DNA from: Xenorhabdus cabanillasii
GTDB lineage: Bacteria; Pseudomonadota; Gammaproteobacteria; Enterobacterales; Enterobacteriaceae
Assembly (NCBI RefSeq): GCF_003386665.1
Contig: NZ_QTUB01000001.1
Coordinates: 2,108,001-2,172,000 of the forward strand
Reading direction: 5' to 3'
Length of the DNA stretch: 64,000 nt
In this document: positions 10,347 to 20,902 of the stretch, one piece after another
How the letters are laid out: every line of letters starts with the position of its first letter
Position numbering within the stretch: position 1 is the first letter of the stretch
Translations under genes and position numbers: made by a program
The notes under the pieces: generated by a model
What the model saw: the letters and a program-made list of their open reading frames with translations, nothing else
Told to the model about the DNA's origin: nothing
Database searches by the model: none

Positions 10347-11630
10347 TTACTTCAATTTAGCAAAACAACGAGCTGCTGCATCAACGGTGCGCTGGATATC
10401 TTCATCTGAATGGGCAATGGACATAAAACCTGCTTCAAAGGCAGATGGAGCCAGATAGACGCCTTCATCCAGCATTAAATGGAAGAACTTCTTGAAGCGT
10501 TCAACATCACATTTCATCACATCCTGATAGCAGGTAACGCTTTCTGCATCGGTAAAGAAAATACCGAACATACCGCCGACGTGGTTAATAACCAGAGGAA
10601 TGCCAGCTTTGGAAGCAGCATGTTTCAGGCCAGTTGCAAGTTTATCAGTCAGTTCACTCAAACGCTGGTGAATACCAACCTGAGCGACTTCTTTCAGGCA
10701 GGCTAAACCCGCTGCCATCGCGATTGGGTTACCGGAAAGTGTCCCGGCCTGATAAACCGGGCCGGTTGGTGCCAGTTTTTCCATGATTTCCTGACGGCCG
10801 CCGAATGCGCCTACTGGCATGCCACCACCGATGATTTTGCCAAGAGAAGTGAGATCAGGCTCAACACCGTAATATTCCTGTGCGCCGCCTAAAGCAACAC
10901 GGAAACCGGTCATCACTTCATCAATAATCAGCAGTGCACCGAATTCATCACACAGTTTACGTAAACCCGGTAAAAATTCCGGTTGTGGTGGAATGCAGTT
11001 CATATTTCCGGCGACAGGTTCGACGATAATACAGGCAATCTCTTCCGAGTATTTTTCGAAGACTTCACGCACTGAACTCAGATCATTATAGGTGCAAGTC
11101 AGAGTATGTTTGGCGAAGTCAGCAGGAACTCCCGGTGAATTTGGTTGCCCGATGGTCAGAGCGCCAGAGCCTGCTTTTACCAGCAAACAGTCAGCGTGGC
11201 CGTGATAGCAACCTTCGAATTTAATGATTTTATCGCGCTGAGTATAGCCACGGGCCAGACGAATGGCGCTCATGGTGGCTTCTGTACCTGAGTTCACCAT
11301 GCGAACCATATCCATGGAGGGAACGAGTTCTGTCACTAGTTTGGCCATTTCTACTTCGGCAGCCGTTGGGGCACCAAAGCTCAGGCCGCGCTCAGCGGCT
11401 TCAATGACGGCATTACGAATGGCAGGGTGGTTATGTCCGAGAACCATTGGCCCCCACGAACCGACATAATCAATATAGGCGTTACCATCGACATCATAAA
11501 GACAGGCACCATCGGCACGTTGGATAAAAACAGGTGTACCGCCAACGCCGTTAAAAGCACGTACCGGAGAGTTAACACCACCGGGGATGACATGTTTTGC
11601 CTGAGAGTAAAGTGTTTCGGACTGGCTCAT
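10347..11630 (-). CDS. hemL: Glutamate-1-semialdehyde 2,1-aminomutase
   Basis: PLP-dependent aminomutase that converts glutamate-1-semialdehyde into 5-aminolevulinate, the committed haem/sirohaem/B12 precursor in the C5 pathway. The 427 residues match the family (426 in E. coli). Visible are the N-terminal [15 protein letters not shown], the PLP-binding [24 protein letters not shown], and the active-site lysine in [25 protein letters not shown] follows. It runs leftward and is divergent from erpA, the enteric arrangement. There is no sign of degradation. Confidence 0.98.
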   Translation of the reverse strand: MSQSETLYSQAKHVIPGGVNSPVRAFNGVGGTPVFIQRADGACLYDVDGNAYIDYVGSWGPMVLGHNHPAIRNAVIEAAERGLSFGAPTAAEVEMAKLVTELVPSMDMVRMVNSGTEATMSAIRLARGYTQRDKIIKFEGCYHGHADCLLVKAGSGALTIGQPNSPGVPADFAKHTLTCTYNDLSSVREVFEKYSEEIACIIVEPVAGNMNCIPPQPEFLPGLRKLCDEFGALLIIDEVMTGFRVALGGAQEYYGVEPDLTSLGKIIGGGMPVGAFGGRQEIMEKLAPTGPVYQAGTLSGNPIAMAAGLACLKEVAQVGIHQRLSELTDKLATGLKHAASKAGIPLVINHVGGMFGIFFTDAESVTCYQDVMKCDVERFKKFFHLMLDEGVYLAPSAFEAGFMSIAHSDEDIQRTVDAAARCFAKLK

Positions 11631-11749
11631 TAATAAATGCTCCTGAAAGACGACGGGTATATGAAGCCGCCATTCTAAATGACCCTAATAGGTAAGCCAA
11701 ATCATAAGACCGATGCATAAGAATAGAGTGGGGATATATCGTGTGTACC

Positions 11750-11778
11750 CTGTATCTTGAAATCCATAAGGTATATAT
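11750..11778. repeat. Short dispersed repeat (copy 1 of 3 in window)
   Basis: Contains CTTGAAATCCATNNGGTATA, also present at 43221-43246 and 61315-61343. All three copies lie between genes. The motif is one end of a dispersed repeat common in Photorhabdus intergenic DNA (family assignment from memory). Confidence 0.6.
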
Positions 11779-11910
11779 GGCAAAAACTTGAACGAATCAG
11801 TCAGGTATTAGATAATCACCGTTAACTGATCAGAAGGTTTATACCCTTTCTATTGGGTATACAACAACTTTCCGAGAACTTTTACCGGAAAACCGGACTG
11901 GAGTAAAAAT

Positions 11911-12255
11911 ATGAGCGATGATGCTGCACTACCTTTGCAGTTTACTGATGCCGCAGCCAACAAAGTTAAGGTATTGGTTGCAGATGAAGATAACCCGAAC
12001 CTGCGTTTGCGGGTCTATATTACAGGTGGTGGTTGTAGCGGTTTCCAGTATGGTTTCACTTTCGATGACCAAATCAACGAAGGTGATCTAACAATTCAGA
12101 AACAAGGTGTTGAGCTGGTAGTTGATCCGATGAGCCTGCAATATCTGGTAGGTGGTAGAGTCGATTATACCGAAGGGTTGGAAGGTTCTCGCTTTATTGT
12201 CACCAACCCGAATGCAAAAACCACTTGCGGTTGTGGTTCTTCTTTTAGCATCTGA
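11911..12255 (+). CDS. erpA: Iron-sulfur cluster insertion protein ErpA
   Basis: A-type Fe-S carrier that delivers clusters to apoproteins, including the isoprenoid enzymes IspG/IspH. 114 residues, the exact family length. The three cluster-ligand cysteines are present: [11 protein letters not shown] (about C42) and TTCGCGSSF (C106, C108). A strong GGAG ribosome site precedes ATG 11911. It is divergent from hemL. The yadS gene that lies between erpA and btuF in E. coli is missing; btuF follows directly in convergent orientation. Confidence 0.98.
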   Translation: MSDDAALPLQFTDAAANKVKVLVADEDNPNLRLRVYITGGGCSGFQYGFTFDDQINEGDLTIQKQGVELVVDPMSLQYLVGGRVDYTEGLEGSRFIVTNPNAKTTCGCGSSFSI

Positions 12256-12284
12256 TTTCACTATTTATTATTCATCAAATCCAG

Positions 12285-12318
12285 AATATGAGGGCAGTGG
12301 AAATATTGCCCTCATATT
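12285..12318. terminator. Shared terminator between erpA and btuF
   Basis: AATATGAGGGCA pairs with TGCCCTCATATT, a perfect 12-bp stem with a 10-nt loop, followed by TATTG on the plus strand. It sits between convergent erpA and btuF and should act in both directions. Confidence 0.85.
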
Positions 12319-12351
12319 TATTGTCATCAGCCTTGTCCCATTGTTTATCGC

Positions 12352-13203
12352 TCAGCTCCGTTCAACATCGCTTAACTGTTGACATAATTGCTCTGTCGCT
12401 AAAATAATTCTCGGCCCGGCACGGCTAAACCAATCATCGTTAAGAATAATAATTCTGGTGTCTAATTGTGGCTGCCAAAATTCTGCGACTTTCTGCTTTT
12501 GTTCTTCAGTTCCACCCATCACAATAATTTCTGGTTTACGGACAAGAACTTGCTCACGATTAACCTGAGGCCACGGAACAGGGCTATCGGCAAATATATT
12601 TCTTCCTCCGCATACGGAAACAATTTCACTCTGAATAGTATGGCGGGATGAAGTAAAAATCGGATTGATGCCAAATTGTATAAATACGGGTTTAGGATTT
12701 GAGACGGCATAAGTCTGTTTTAGTTGATTGAATTTTTGCCGGATATTCGCAGCAGATTTTTGGGCTATATCAGGCTGTGAGCTGTAAGTCGCCAGACGTT
12801 CCAGCTCAGTTGCAACATCCTCTACTTTTTTTACATCAGAATAAAAAATCGGAATGCCTAAAGCAGCAAGTTGCTCTAATGGCCGTTGGGGGTTACCTCC
12901 CCGCCATGCCAGAATTAAATCAGGTTTCAGAGCAATGATCCTTTCAACATTGAGTCCTTGCCAGTCTGCGACTTGTTCCAGTTTTTTTGCAGCTTCAGGA
13001 TAATCAGAGTAAGCACTGACTGCGACAAGCTGGTCGCCCATTCCCGCCGCATATGCAAGCTCAGTTGTGGAAGGAGCAAGACTGATAACACGGGATACAG
13101 CCGCATAAAGTGGGGTACTGAAAATATATAAAAAGCTATATAGAAGAAACGAAAATGCTATTGAGGTAGAGCGATGAGAGGCATTTTTCCAAAATGATTT
13201 CAT
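12352..13203 (-). CDS. btuF: Vitamin B12 ABC transporter periplasmic binding protein
   Basis: Captures cobalamin in the periplasm and delivers it to the BtuCD importer. The 283 residues begin with a Sec signal peptide (basic [10 protein letters not shown], hydrophobic core, cleavage likely after PLYAA). The mature part has the helical-backbone binding-protein features [33 protein letters not shown] and a conserved WFSRAGPRI segment. GGAG precedes ATG 13203. In E. coli btuF is co-transcribed with mtnN; here two unknown small genes and non-coding DNA of about 1.5 kb separate them, so btuF probably has its own promoter. Confidence 0.95.
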   Translation of the reverse strand: MKSFWKNASHRSTSIAFSFLLYSFLYIFSTPLYAAVSRVISLAPSTTELAYAAGMGDQLVAVSAYSDYPEAAKKLEQVADWQGLNVERIIALKPDLILAWRGGNPQRPLEQLAALGIPIFYSDVKKVEDVATELERLATYSSQPDIAQKSAANIRQKFNQLKQTYAVSNPKPVFIQFGINPIFTSSRHTIQSEIVSVCGGRNIFADSPVPWPQVNREQVLVRKPEIIVMGGTEEQKQKVAEFWQPQLDTRIIILNDDWFSRAGPRIILATEQLCQQLSDVERS

Positions 13204-13383
13204 TATTAATTCTCCATGTTAGTATTACAGCTCTAATTGCTCTGTAAGCAGATGTTCTCATCGGTGGCAATGTAACATCGCTGTAATCAGTGTTACAAAT
13301 AAAGAAGGTGACTATAGATTTCGTGGTGCAACCACTGAATTCTGAGATTCATAGGGTATAGGGGATTTCATCAGGCATAAATA

Positions 13384-13430
13384 TTATTTTTAATAAGTAA
13401 TCTGACTATCTAACACAGAGCCTATTTTTA
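13384..13430. repeat. About 46-bp dispersed repeat, partner at 52704-52748
   Basis: TATTTTTAATAAG followed by ATCTGACTAT and a degenerate TAAYACA-A-CC tail occurs here and again at 52704-52748. The two copies agree at most positions. Both lie in AT-rich spacer next to accessory or broken genes. Confidence 0.6.
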
Positions 13431-13512
13431 GGTTAATTAGGTATTAAATTAAAAAAGGTGTTGTAGAAATCGCAAACAGGGTGATTATATCGATATAGCC
13501 CCCGTTTGCTGG

Positions 13513-13546
13513 TTTTAAAAAATAATCCCTGTGAATCAGAGGATTA
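13513..13546 (-). terminator. Intrinsic terminator downstream of the small paralogue pair
   Basis: On the minus strand TAATCC ... GGATTA closes a stem followed by a run of U's (ATTTTTT), 19-50 nt after the stop of the 102-residue ORF. A second hairpin with GCAAAC/GTTTGC ends lies further on at 13472-13509. Confidence 0.7.
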
Positions 13547-13564
13547 CTTGAGTAGCTATTTTTA

Positions 13565-13873
13565 TTATATTAAATCTCCGAGCAATGCTATATGATCTAT
13601 AAAAGTTGTTCCTTCATGTATATGTTTCGTTACCTTCACTTTTTTATTATGTATTAATGCTAATTCTAAAACTCTCAATAATTGAGTACCAGGACTTGAA
13701 TATATTCCATAAGTTAGCAGGCCATCCTCAAGTAATGTCCGGTTATATTCATCGACTATTTTAACAGATATATTACTTGAAACAGGAGATGCAACGTGAA
13801 TGGAAGAAACATACCCACTAACTGAACTCTGCTGTTCTTCAATATTATTAGAGTCTTTTTCATTTTTATTCAT
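13565..13873 (-). CDS. Small unknown protein, tandem paralogue A
   Basis: Not recognised. 102 residues, no signal peptide or membrane segment. A polar N-terminus (NKNEKDSNNIEEQQSS) precedes a compact beta-rich domain. It aligns with the neighbouring 101-residue ORF at roughly 40% identity over about 75 residues, sharing VA-P--NI-V-I, L-YGI, LL-VLE-AL, NKKV-V and FI. ATG 13873 has a good AGAGGAA ribosome site, and a terminator follows the stop, so it looks expressed. The region is much more AT-rich than the flanking btuF and mtnN genes. The strand-helix-strand ending (LELAL-HNKKV) is reminiscent of small OB-fold B-subunit-like proteins, but that is only an impression. Confidence 0.7.
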   Translation of the reverse strand: MNKNEKDSNNIEEQQSSVSGYVSSIHVASPVSSNISVKIVDEYNRTLLEDGLLTYGIYSSPGTQLLRVLELALIHNKKVKVTKHIHEGTTFIDHIALLGDLI

Positions 13874-13966
13874 TTTAAATTCCTCTTAATATTATATCTT
13901 TTAACAAGATTAAAATTTATTTTCGTTAGGTAAAAATAACAAAAACAGTTGGTCAGCTATATTTTA

Positions 13967-14272
13967 TCATTTAAATATCATTACCGATTCTATAAAGCTT
14001 CCTCTCTCATCTCCATACCCCATCACTCTCACTTTCTTATTATATACAAGAGCCATTTCTAAAACTGAAAGTAATTTAGAACCAATATCCCCATTTATAC
14101 CATAGGCTAATTGAGCATCATGTAGGGTTATTCTTGTGTCTGTATTCTCTATAGTAACATATATATTGTCTTTATCAGGTGCTGCAACATCTATATAAAT
14201 AACATTGCCATCTGCTACAAATGGGCCATGTGGTTCATCGGTATCATTATAATTCATTGTATCTTTATGCAT
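13967..14272 (-). CDS. Small unknown protein, tandem paralogue B
   Basis: Not recognised. 101 residues, no signal peptide. It is the upstream member of a tandem pair with the 102-residue ORF 93 nt downstream. Its N-terminus (HKDTMNYNDTDEPHG) is polar and unlike its partner's, while the domain from residue 25 onward aligns: IDVAAP, NIYVTIE, LAYGINGDIGSKLL, VLEMALVYNKKVRV, GSFI. The likely ribosome site (TGATAGAGG) lies just before ATG 14272. The pair interrupts the enteric mtnN-btuF order and seems to be an acquired, duplicated accessory unit. Confidence 0.7.
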   Translation of the reverse strand: MHKDTMNYNDTDEPHGPFVADGNVIYIDVAAPDKDNIYVTIENTDTRITLHDAQLAYGINGDIGSKLLSVLEMALVYNKKVRVMGYGDERGSFIESVMIFK

Positions 14273-14727
14273 ATTAAACCTCTATCAATATCATATATAT
14301 ATTAGAGAAATAAAACGAGTCTTATCATGAAAAAATGATAGAAATACTAATATATAGAAACTTCATTCAAATAGCATGAACTTATCACCTTAATATTTAT
14401 TACATAAGTAATACATCAATATCTCTCCCCCTTCTTCAGGTAAACCTAACAGGTAGTAATAAATGTTAATACGTTGCTCTATCCCTATATAAATTTGATA
14501 AATAATTCAGTGAATAATATGAAGCTAAGTGCAAATAAAATATTTGGAAAGAAAACTATCAGATATTCATCATAAATATAATATCGGGGGAGTAGATAAA
14601 TAATAGAGATGATAACAACCTTTTATAGTCCTTAATTACTATTAATTCCGATTATAGATCGGGATTTCAGGTGGATAGAAAAAAACAGAGGGAGATATTA
14701 GAGCCTATTCCATTAGGCCCTAATCGG
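14273..14727. other. AT-rich spacer between small paralogues and mtnN
   Basis: About 455 nt with no supportable gene. It is strongly AT-rich and probably holds the promoter of the leftward small paralogue pair. No convincing terminator for mtnN was found. Confidence 0.5.
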
Positions 14728-15426
14728 TTACTGTTTGCTGAGTTCGGTCAGCATGGCGTTGACCATCCGGGTGGATTCATGTGCAGCAACAACCAGAAAT
14801 TCATCAAAGCTGATGTGAGATTCCTGATCCGCAACGTCAGAGATAGCGCGAACCACAACGAAAGGCACTTTATATTGGTGACAAACGTGGCCAATGGCTG
14901 CTGCTTCCATTTCAACCGCAGCGACTTTCGGGAAAGTAGCCCGGATACGCGCTAATGGCTCAGAGCCATTGATAAAGGCATCACCGCTACATACCAGACC
15001 ACGAACTGCGTTCAGATTCAGGGACTGAATACATTTTTCGGCTAAAGAAATTAATTGATTATCAGCAATAAAAGCGGGAGGACATTGTGCCATTTGACCC
15101 GGCTCATAACCAAAGGCGGTGAGATCCGCATCGTGGTAACGTACTTCTTCAGACACTACGATATCGCCTACTTTTAGTTTAGGGTCAAGACCGCCTGCGG
15201 AACCAGTATTAATCACAATATCCGGCTGGCAGTGTTCAATCAACAAGGTGGTTCCCAGTGCGGCAGAGACTTTACCGATACCGGATTTCAGCAAAGCGAT
15301 GTCAACACCATCCAGCTTACCGGTATAGATCTCACAGCCACCCCGTGACAATGTTTGCAGACCGTCAATCTGGTCACGTAACAAGGTCACTTCTTGTTCC
15401 ATTGCACCTATTACACCTACTTTCAT
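14728..15426 (-). CDS. mtnN: 5'-methylthioadenosine/S-adenosylhomocysteine nucleosidase
   Basis: Cleaves adenine from MTA, SAH and 5'-deoxyadenosine, recycling by-products of SAM use, polyamine synthesis and autoinducer-2 formation. 232 residues, the exact enteric length. Family signatures visible: [10 protein letters not shown] at the N-terminus (catalytic Glu12), [10 protein letters not shown] (about 75-84), the substrate-binding [15 protein letters not shown] (about 168-182) and [10 protein letters not shown] with the catalytic Asp (about 197). It is divergent from dgt, as in E. coli, but its usual partner btuF is separated from it by inserted DNA. Confidence 0.97.
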   Translation of the reverse strand: MKVGVIGAMEQEVTLLRDQIDGLQTLSRGGCEIYTGKLDGVDIALLKSGIGKVSAALGTTLLIEHCQPDIVINTGSAGGLDPKLKVGDIVVSEEVRYHDADLTAFGYEPGQMAQCPPAFIADNQLISLAEKCIQSLNLNAVRGLVCSGDAFINGSEPLARIRATFPKVAAVEMEAAAIGHVCHQYKVPFVVVRAISDVADQESHISFDEFLVVAAHESTRMVNAMLTELSKQ

Positions 15427-15580
15427 TGTGTCATACTCACTTTTGTTATTAATGGACTTTTGTCAATAATGGATTGTGCCTACCAGAATAGGCCTGATTT
15501 AAACCGAAGTGTATCATTGAATCACTGTTTGCCGGGTATTCCGGCCATAAATAATCGTATTATTCGGTGTGGGGGGATTG

Positions 15581-17116
15581 ATGCCTAAGATTGATTTCAA
15601 GCAAAAATTGAATTTCCAGCGTAAATATAGACACACTTCCATGCATTCTGCTGATGAAGAGCAGGTAAATCGTCAGTTTGAAAGTGATCGCGGGCGGATC
15701 ATCAATTCAGCAGCTATTCGGCGCTTGCAACAGAAAACACAAGTGTTTCCATTGGAACGTAATGCAGCCGTGCGCAGCCGATTAACCCATTCATTGGAAG
15801 TCCAGCAGATTGGTCGTTATATCTCAAAAACGATTATTGCAGAATTGGCAAAACAGAATCTATTGGAAAAATATGGTCTGAATGAACGTTTGATTGCTTT
15901 TGAAAGCCTAGTTGAGATGGCCTGTTTGATGCACGATATCGGTAATCCCCCATTTGGTCATTTTGGTGAGGCGGCAATTAAGGATTGGTTTTCCCGTCGG
16001 CTCGATCCTGAATACTTGCCTGAGTTCGCTGAACATGTCAATCGACAAGATAAATGTCAGGTCGCAGCGTTACGTTTATGTGGTGAAGAGGAAAAAGATC
16101 TGTTCCGTCGCCAATTACGTATGGATCTATGCCAGTTTGAAGGCAATGCTCAGGCTATCCGGCTGGCGCACAGCCTGCTTAAACTGAATCTGACTTATGC
16201 CCAGATCGGCTGTATTCTGAAATACACCTGCCCGGCCTACCGCCTTGAAGAATCTCCGGCAGAATTCAGTTACCTGATGAAGAAAAAAGGTTATTACTGG
16301 TCAGAAGACAGTTTTATCGGTGAATTAAAAAAAGAGCTGCAATTAGGGGAATTCTGCCGTTTTCCACTGACATATATTATGGAAGCCGCAGATGATATCT
16401 CTTATTGTATCGCAGATCTGGACGATGCTGTTGAGAAGGACATTTTCAATGTTGAACAATTGGTGGGATATCTGAAACAGGAGTGGGAGGAAAATGGAGG
16501 TCACAGAAAAGGTGATCTGTTTGAATTCACAGTTACTCAGGCTTATAAAAAAACAACCAATAATGAAGCCCGCCGTAATGTTCATGAACAGTTTTTTATG
16601 TATCTGCGCGTATTTATTACAGGGCGGCTGGTTCCCTATACGGCTCAACGTTTTATTGATCATCTGCCTGAAATTTACGCAGGAACTTTCAATCAGGCTT
16701 TGTTGGAAGCTCACGGCGAAGAATATCGTTTATTGAGTACATTAAAAAGCGTTACACGGAAGCGGGTATTTAATCACCCGGAAGTGGAAGAGCTGGAGTT
16801 GCAGGGCTACCGAATTATTACCGGCTTATTGAATGTATATAGCCCATTGCTGGAATTATCACGACAGGATTTTCTGGAATTACACCGGAATAATTTCCAC
16901 AAAAAATATTTTATTGAAACTCGCCTGTTGCACAAACTTTCTACCAAACATCGGCTGGCTTATAACGAAGCTGTGGAGGGGATCATCACCACTGATGAAG
17001 CTGAGAAAGATGTGCTCGAATTTTACTATCGTGCTCGTCTCATTCAGGACTACATCAGTGGTATGACAGACCATTATGCTTACGAGGAATATCGTAAGTT
17101 CATGGTATCTAAGTAA
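15581..17116 (+). CDS. dgt: Deoxyguanosinetriphosphate triphosphohydrolase
   Basis: Hydrolyses dGTP to deoxyguanosine and tripolyphosphate, tuning the dNTP pool. HD-domain signature: [15 protein letters not shown] (first His) and [18 protein letters not shown] (HD pair), then [13 protein letters not shown] and [22 protein letters not shown] 15581, just after a G-run, gives 511 residues against 505 in E. coli; a GTG 12 nt upstream is in frame but less likely. It is divergent from mtnN (conserved). Its 3' end overlaps the stop of barA by 8 bp in convergent orientation, replacing degP, which follows dgt in E. coli. Confidence 0.97.
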   Translation: MPKIDFKQKLNFQRKYRHTSMHSADEEQVNRQFESDRGRIINSAAIRRLQQKTQVFPLERNAAVRSRLTHSLEVQQIGRYISKTIIAELAKQNLLEKYGLNERLIAFESLVEMACLMHDIGNPPFGHFGEAAIKDWFSRRLDPEYLPEFAEHVNRQDKCQVAALRLCGEEEKDLFRRQLRMDLCQFEGNAQAIRLAHSLLKLNLTYAQIGCILKYTCPAYRLEESPAEFSYLMKKKGYYWSEDSFIGELKKELQLGEFCRFPLTYIMEAADDISYCIADLDDAVEKDIFNVEQLVGYLKQEWEENGGHRKGDLFEFTVTQAYKKTTNNEARRNVHEQFFMYLRVFITGRLVPYTAQRFIDHLPEIYAGTFNQALLEAHGEEYRLLSTLKSVTRKRVFNHPEVEELELQGYRIITGLLNVYSPLLELSRQDFLELHRNNFHKKYFIETRLLHKLSTKHRLAYNEAVEGIITTDEAEKDVLEFYYRARLIQDYISGMTDHYAYEEYRKFMVSK

Positions 17117-19457
17117 GCACCTTGGCAGTTCTTAATATATCAGGAACTGCCGCAATAACGTGGTTGATCTCATCAATGAACTCTAGTAATTCCGGCTCTA
17201 AATCGGCCAGAGGAGTCTCTTGTTTTAACTGTTTCTCAATAAGTTCACAAATCGCTTTTAGCCTGGGGACGCCGTTGTAACAGCAGCTACCATGTAATTT
17301 ATGAACGTGATGGGCAAACGGTTTGCGATGAGATTCACCCTCTGAAGTTAATGCCTGCTCAATCATGGTCTTCATTTCTGGCAGAGATTGCACGAACATC
17401 TCCAGCATTTCCCACGCCAATGATTCTTTACCGGCAGCTTGCTGTAAAGCCAGCTGCCAATCAATAGCTTGTGGCTTTTTTGTCGGACTGTATTGATTCA
17501 GCAGGGCTTTTAAGTGAACTTCATCCAATGGTTTGGACAGACAGTCGGTAAAAGGTGAATGGACTCTGTTGTGAGTTTCATCACAGAGAAAAGCAGTGAC
17601 AGCAATAATCGGAGTCTGTTTATGCTCAGGTAGTTGGTGGATCTGTTTTGAGGTTTGAATGCCATCCATATCTGCCATTTGAATATCCATCAGAATGAGG
17701 TCTAATGGGTGTTTTTCAGCCATTTGCAGGGCTTCCATACCACTACTACATAAAATGGTGTTTTCCACTTGCTCATTTAAGAGTGTGCCAATTAATTTCA
17801 AATTGGCCGGGTTATCATCTACCGCCATTACTGTCATGGGCAAACGGGGGAGCACAGGAGGCTGAGGCAAACGTTCTGGCAAAAAGCCCGACAGGATATC
17901 TTCTTTTTCCAGCCAGATATCAAAATAAAATACCGTCCCTTTAGTTGGCTCACTGGTAAAATCGATTTCTCCGTTCATTTCATTCACCAGCTTTTTGGTG
18001 ATACTCAATCCTAACCCAGTACCGCCATAATGGCGGGTGATACTCGCATCAGCCTGATTGAACGCCTGAAACAGAATGGGGCGATATTCTGATTTAATAC
18101 CGATGCCGGTATCGGTCACGGTAAAATCAATGTGTACCATATGGTGTCTCTGCTGACGCAGTTTGATTTCCAGCGTAATACTGCCTTTATCCGTGAATTT
18201 TATCGCATTGCCAATTAAGTTAGTGAGTATTTGCTGCAAGCGGATGGGATCACCGATCATCAGATTTGGCAACTTGTCATCAATGTAATGATACAGAGGA
18301 AGATTTTTCACATTAGCCGAAGGTGTCAGCAATTCGATAACTTCATTGACGGTATCACGCAGCAGAAAAGGCACCTGATCCAATACCAGTTTATTGGACT
18401 CCAGACGTGAAAAATCCAGAATGTCATTGATAATTTTCAGCAGATTATTAGCTGAACGCTCAATGACATAAAGATATTCAGTCTGTTGCGGTGTTATTGG
18501 TGTTTTCAACATCTGGCGGGTAAATCCAATAACGCCGTTGAGTGGTGTGCGTAATTCGTGGGACATATTCGCCAGAAATTCTGTTTTTATCCTGACCGCT
18601 TCTTGTGCCCGTTTCTTGGCAATAGTCAGTTCAACATTTTGAATTTCCAGCTGCTCCATCGTAATTTGCAGGTCAGAAGTGGCTTGGTCGATATGCAGCT
18701 GCATCTCATCTTTATACTTTGACAGGGATTTTGCCACCGTATTGATCCCGTTCTGGAGCGCAGATAATTCTCCCGGCATGGCACCTGTTACTCGCGTGTC
18801 TAACTGCCCCTGACGGATACGGTTAACTGCTTTCACCATACAATCCAGGGGTTCTGTCACCTTGCGTACCAAAATGTGGGCAAACAGCGCGGTGCCTCCA
18901 AGACAAAGGATCAGCAGAATGATAGAAGTTGCGATTTCTTTGTATTGTTGGAGCTGGGCAGCCCGTAAATCCAGATCAATGGCAATATAACCGATAGGCG
19001 TTACATTGTTGATAGCATTGCGCTCCTCATGGACAGAACTGGTTTCTGAGATAATCGGCATTTTCAGGACGATACTATTACTATCTTCTTCTTTAGTCAG
19101 GGTTGTCGGTATGGGATCATTTGGCCTGAGGCGCAGCAGATCGACATCATATTTATCATTGGAAATTTCGAATAATTTATGATGTTTATCGAAAATCGCG
19201 ATAGCCATAACGATTTCGGAATTGCGGTGATGAAGGCTATTTATCAATGATTTTACGCGCTTACTGTTATCCAGATTTATCCCTACCTCACTGGCAATGG
19301 ATAAAGGTTCAATAATGCTGATCCCACTACGAACTATCAGGCTTTTCAACTCGTAATAGCGGTATGAGATAAATGATATACTCACAAGCGTTCCGACCAG
19401 TAGAACAGGAACCAAAATCAGGCTCATCATACGGGTGCGTAGGCTATATTTGGTCAT
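17109..19457 (-). CDS. barA: Hybrid sensor histidine kinase BarA
   Basis: Inner-membrane sensor of the BarA-UvrY (GacS/GacA) system that switches on CsrB/C-type RNAs. In order: membrane segment (about 9-33), periplasmic domain, second segment (about 172-195), HAMP, coiled coil, HisKA with [18 protein letters not shown], HATPase ([31 protein letters not shown]), one receiver ([24 protein letters not shown]) and a C-terminal HPt ([15 protein letters not shown]). It has 782 residues against 918 in E. coli. The degenerate pseudo-receiver between HATPase and the true receiver is absent, and the receiver has a short, unusual region after VTAF. The start is ATG 19457 ([11 protein letters not shown]). 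It is divergent from rlmD and overlaps dgt at the 3' end. Confidence 0.95.
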   Translation of the reverse strand: MTKYSLRTRMMSLILVPVLLVGTLVSISFISYRYYELKSLIVRSGISIIEPLSIASEVGINLDNSKRVKSLINSLHHRNSEIVMAIAIFDKHHKLFEISNDKYDVDLLRLRPNDPIPTTLTKEEDSNSIVLKMPIISETSSVHEERNAINNVTPIGYIAIDLDLRAAQLQQYKEIATSIILLILCLGGTALFAHILVRKVTEPLDCMVKAVNRIRQGQLDTRVTGAMPGELSALQNGINTVAKSLSKYKDEMQLHIDQATSDLQITMEQLEIQNVELTIAKKRAQEAVRIKTEFLANMSHELRTPLNGVIGFTRQMLKTPITPQQTEYLYVIERSANNLLKIINDILDFSRLESNKLVLDQVPFLLRDTVNEVIELLTPSANVKNLPLYHYIDDKLPNLMIGDPIRLQQILTNLIGNAIKFTDKGSITLEIKLRQQRHHMVHIDFTVTDTGIGIKSEYRPILFQAFNQADASITRHYGGTGLGLSITKKLVNEMNGEIDFTSEPTKGTVFYFDIWLEKEDILSGFLPERLPQPPVLPRLPMTVMAVDDNPANLKLIGTLLNEQVENTILCSSGMEALQMAEKHPLDLILMDIQMADMDGIQTSKQIHQLPEHKQTPIIAVTAFLCDETHNRVHSPFTDCLSKPLDEVHLKALLNQYSPTKKPQAIDWQLALQQAAGKESLAWEMLEMFVQSLPEMKTMIEQALTSEGESHRKPFAHHVHKLHGSCCYNGVPRLKAICELIEKQLKQETPLADLEPELLEFIDEINHVIAAVPDILRTAKVLT

Positions 19458-19510
19458 AAGCGTCCATTGTGGGAAAATCAAAACTCAATTTTTCAAACTC
19501 AGTCAGAATC

Positions 19511-20893
19511 ATGGTGCAATTTTACTCCCCAAACCGTCGCTCCGTAAACCCAGGTATTATTTCAGTGACCGCAGATAATCTTGATGCTCAAGGGCAGGGT
19601 ATTGCCCGTCATCAGGGAAAAACGATTTTTATTCCTGGGCTATTACCCGGTGAGCAGGCACAAATCCAACTGACAGAAGAAAAACGCCAGTTTGCTAAAG
19701 CTAAGGTAGTAAAACGGTTATCAGATAGCCCATTTCGTGTGGAACCACGCTGTCCGCATTTCAAGGTGTGTGGAGGTTGTCAACAGCAACATGTTGCGAC
19801 TGAATTACAAGCTAAAACTAAAGCTGGTGTGCTTGAACATCTGATCCAACGAGAAACAGGGGTCAGTATCAGTGCTGAACCTATTATCCACAGCCCGGAA
19901 TATGGGTATCGGCGCCGGGCAAGGCTTGGTCTGCAATATCAAGTCAAACAACGTAAGTTATTGCTGGGCTTTCGTCAGAGCCAGACCAACGATTTGGTGG
20001 ATGTTAAACATTGTCCGGTAATGCACCCTGAGCTGGAAAAATTGTTACAGCCATTGTCTCAATGTTTAAACAGCCTGAAAGCAGTTAAGCGACTGGGGCA
20101 TGTTGAATTAGTTTTGGCGAATAATAGCCCAATAGTTGTTTTACGTCATCTTGACCCCATAAAGCATGAAGACAGAGAGGCTCTGCGCATTTTTTCTGAG
20201 CAGTATAAGGTAGCGATTTATCTGGCCGGCGATGAAAAATCCCTTGAACTGTTGTCCTTTGGAGCATTGTTTCCAGGATCTCTGTCTCCTGAACATTTAG
20301 CAGAAGGACAATCTGAGCCGTGGTATCAGGTGGGTGGTTTGAAGCTGGTTTTCAGTCCGCGGGATTTTATTCAGGTTAATGATGAAGTTAACCAACAAAT
20401 GGTAGCTCAGGCCCTGTCGTGGCTGGACTTGCAGCCAGAAGACCGGGTATTGGATCTTTTCTGCGGAATGGGGAACTTTACGTTACCGATAGCCACTAAA
20501 GTACAGGCAGTTGTCGGTGTGGAAGGAGTTGCGGCATTGGTTGCAAGTGGGCAATATAATGCCCGGCTAAATGGACTCAATAACATCAGTTTTTTCCACG
20601 AAAATCTGGAATCAGATATTCACCAGCAGCCTTGGGCTGCGCAGGGGTTCAATAAAGTGTTGTTGGATCCTGCCCGTGCCGGTGCTGCGGGCGTCATGTC
20701 ACATATAGTAAAACTGGCCCCTGAAAAAGTGGTTTATGTTTCTTGTAATCCCACAACTTTGGCGCGGGACAGCAAAGTTTTGCTAGAGGCCGGTTATCAT
20801 CTTGTTAGTGTGCGGATGCTGGATATGTTTCCGCACACTGGTCATCTGGAGTCCATGGCACTGTTCTGCCGTGAGCGGATGACCATCGAGTAG
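19511..20893 (+). CDS. rlmD: 23S rRNA (uracil1939-C5)-methyltransferase
   Basis: SAM-dependent methyltransferase that modifies U1939 of 23S rRNA. It contains a TRAM domain (about 15-75), a 4Fe-4S cysteine cluster [14 protein letters not shown] (about 84-97, plus a later CPVMHPE), the SAM motif [23 protein letters not shown], and the catalytic [13 protein letters not shown] with nucleophile Cys. ATG 19511 ([10 protein letters not shown]) matches the E. coli N-terminus; the frame is open 14 codons further upstream. 460 residues. It heads the rlmD-relA-mazG operon, with relA 9 nt downstream. Confidence 0.97.
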   Translation: MVQFYSPNRRSVNPGIISVTADNLDAQGQGIARHQGKTIFIPGLLPGEQAQIQLTEEKRQFAKAKVVKRLSDSPFRVEPRCPHFKVCGGCQQQHVATELQAKTKAGVLEHLIQRETGVSISAEPIIHSPEYGYRRRARLGLQYQVKQRKLLLGFRQSQTNDLVDVKHCPVMHPELEKLLQPLSQCLNSLKAVKRLGHVELVLANNSPIVVLRHLDPIKHEDREALRIFSEQYKVAIYLAGDEKSLELLSFGALFPGSLSPEHLAEGQSEPWYQVGGLKLVFSPRDFIQVNDEVNQQMVAQALSWLDLQPEDRVLDLFCGMGNFTLPIATKVQAVVGVEGVAALVASGQYNARLNGLNNISFFHENLESDIHQQPWAAQGFNKVLLDPARAGAAGVMSHIVKLAPEKVVYVSCNPTTLARDSKVLLEAGYHLVSVRMLDMFPHTGHLESMALFCRERMTIE

Positions 20894-20902
20894 GGAGAAA
20901 TT

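Noticed and set aside
14671..14955. 94-residue plus-strand ORF over the mtnN 3' end
   Set aside because: Shadow of mtnN on the other strand; no support as a gene.
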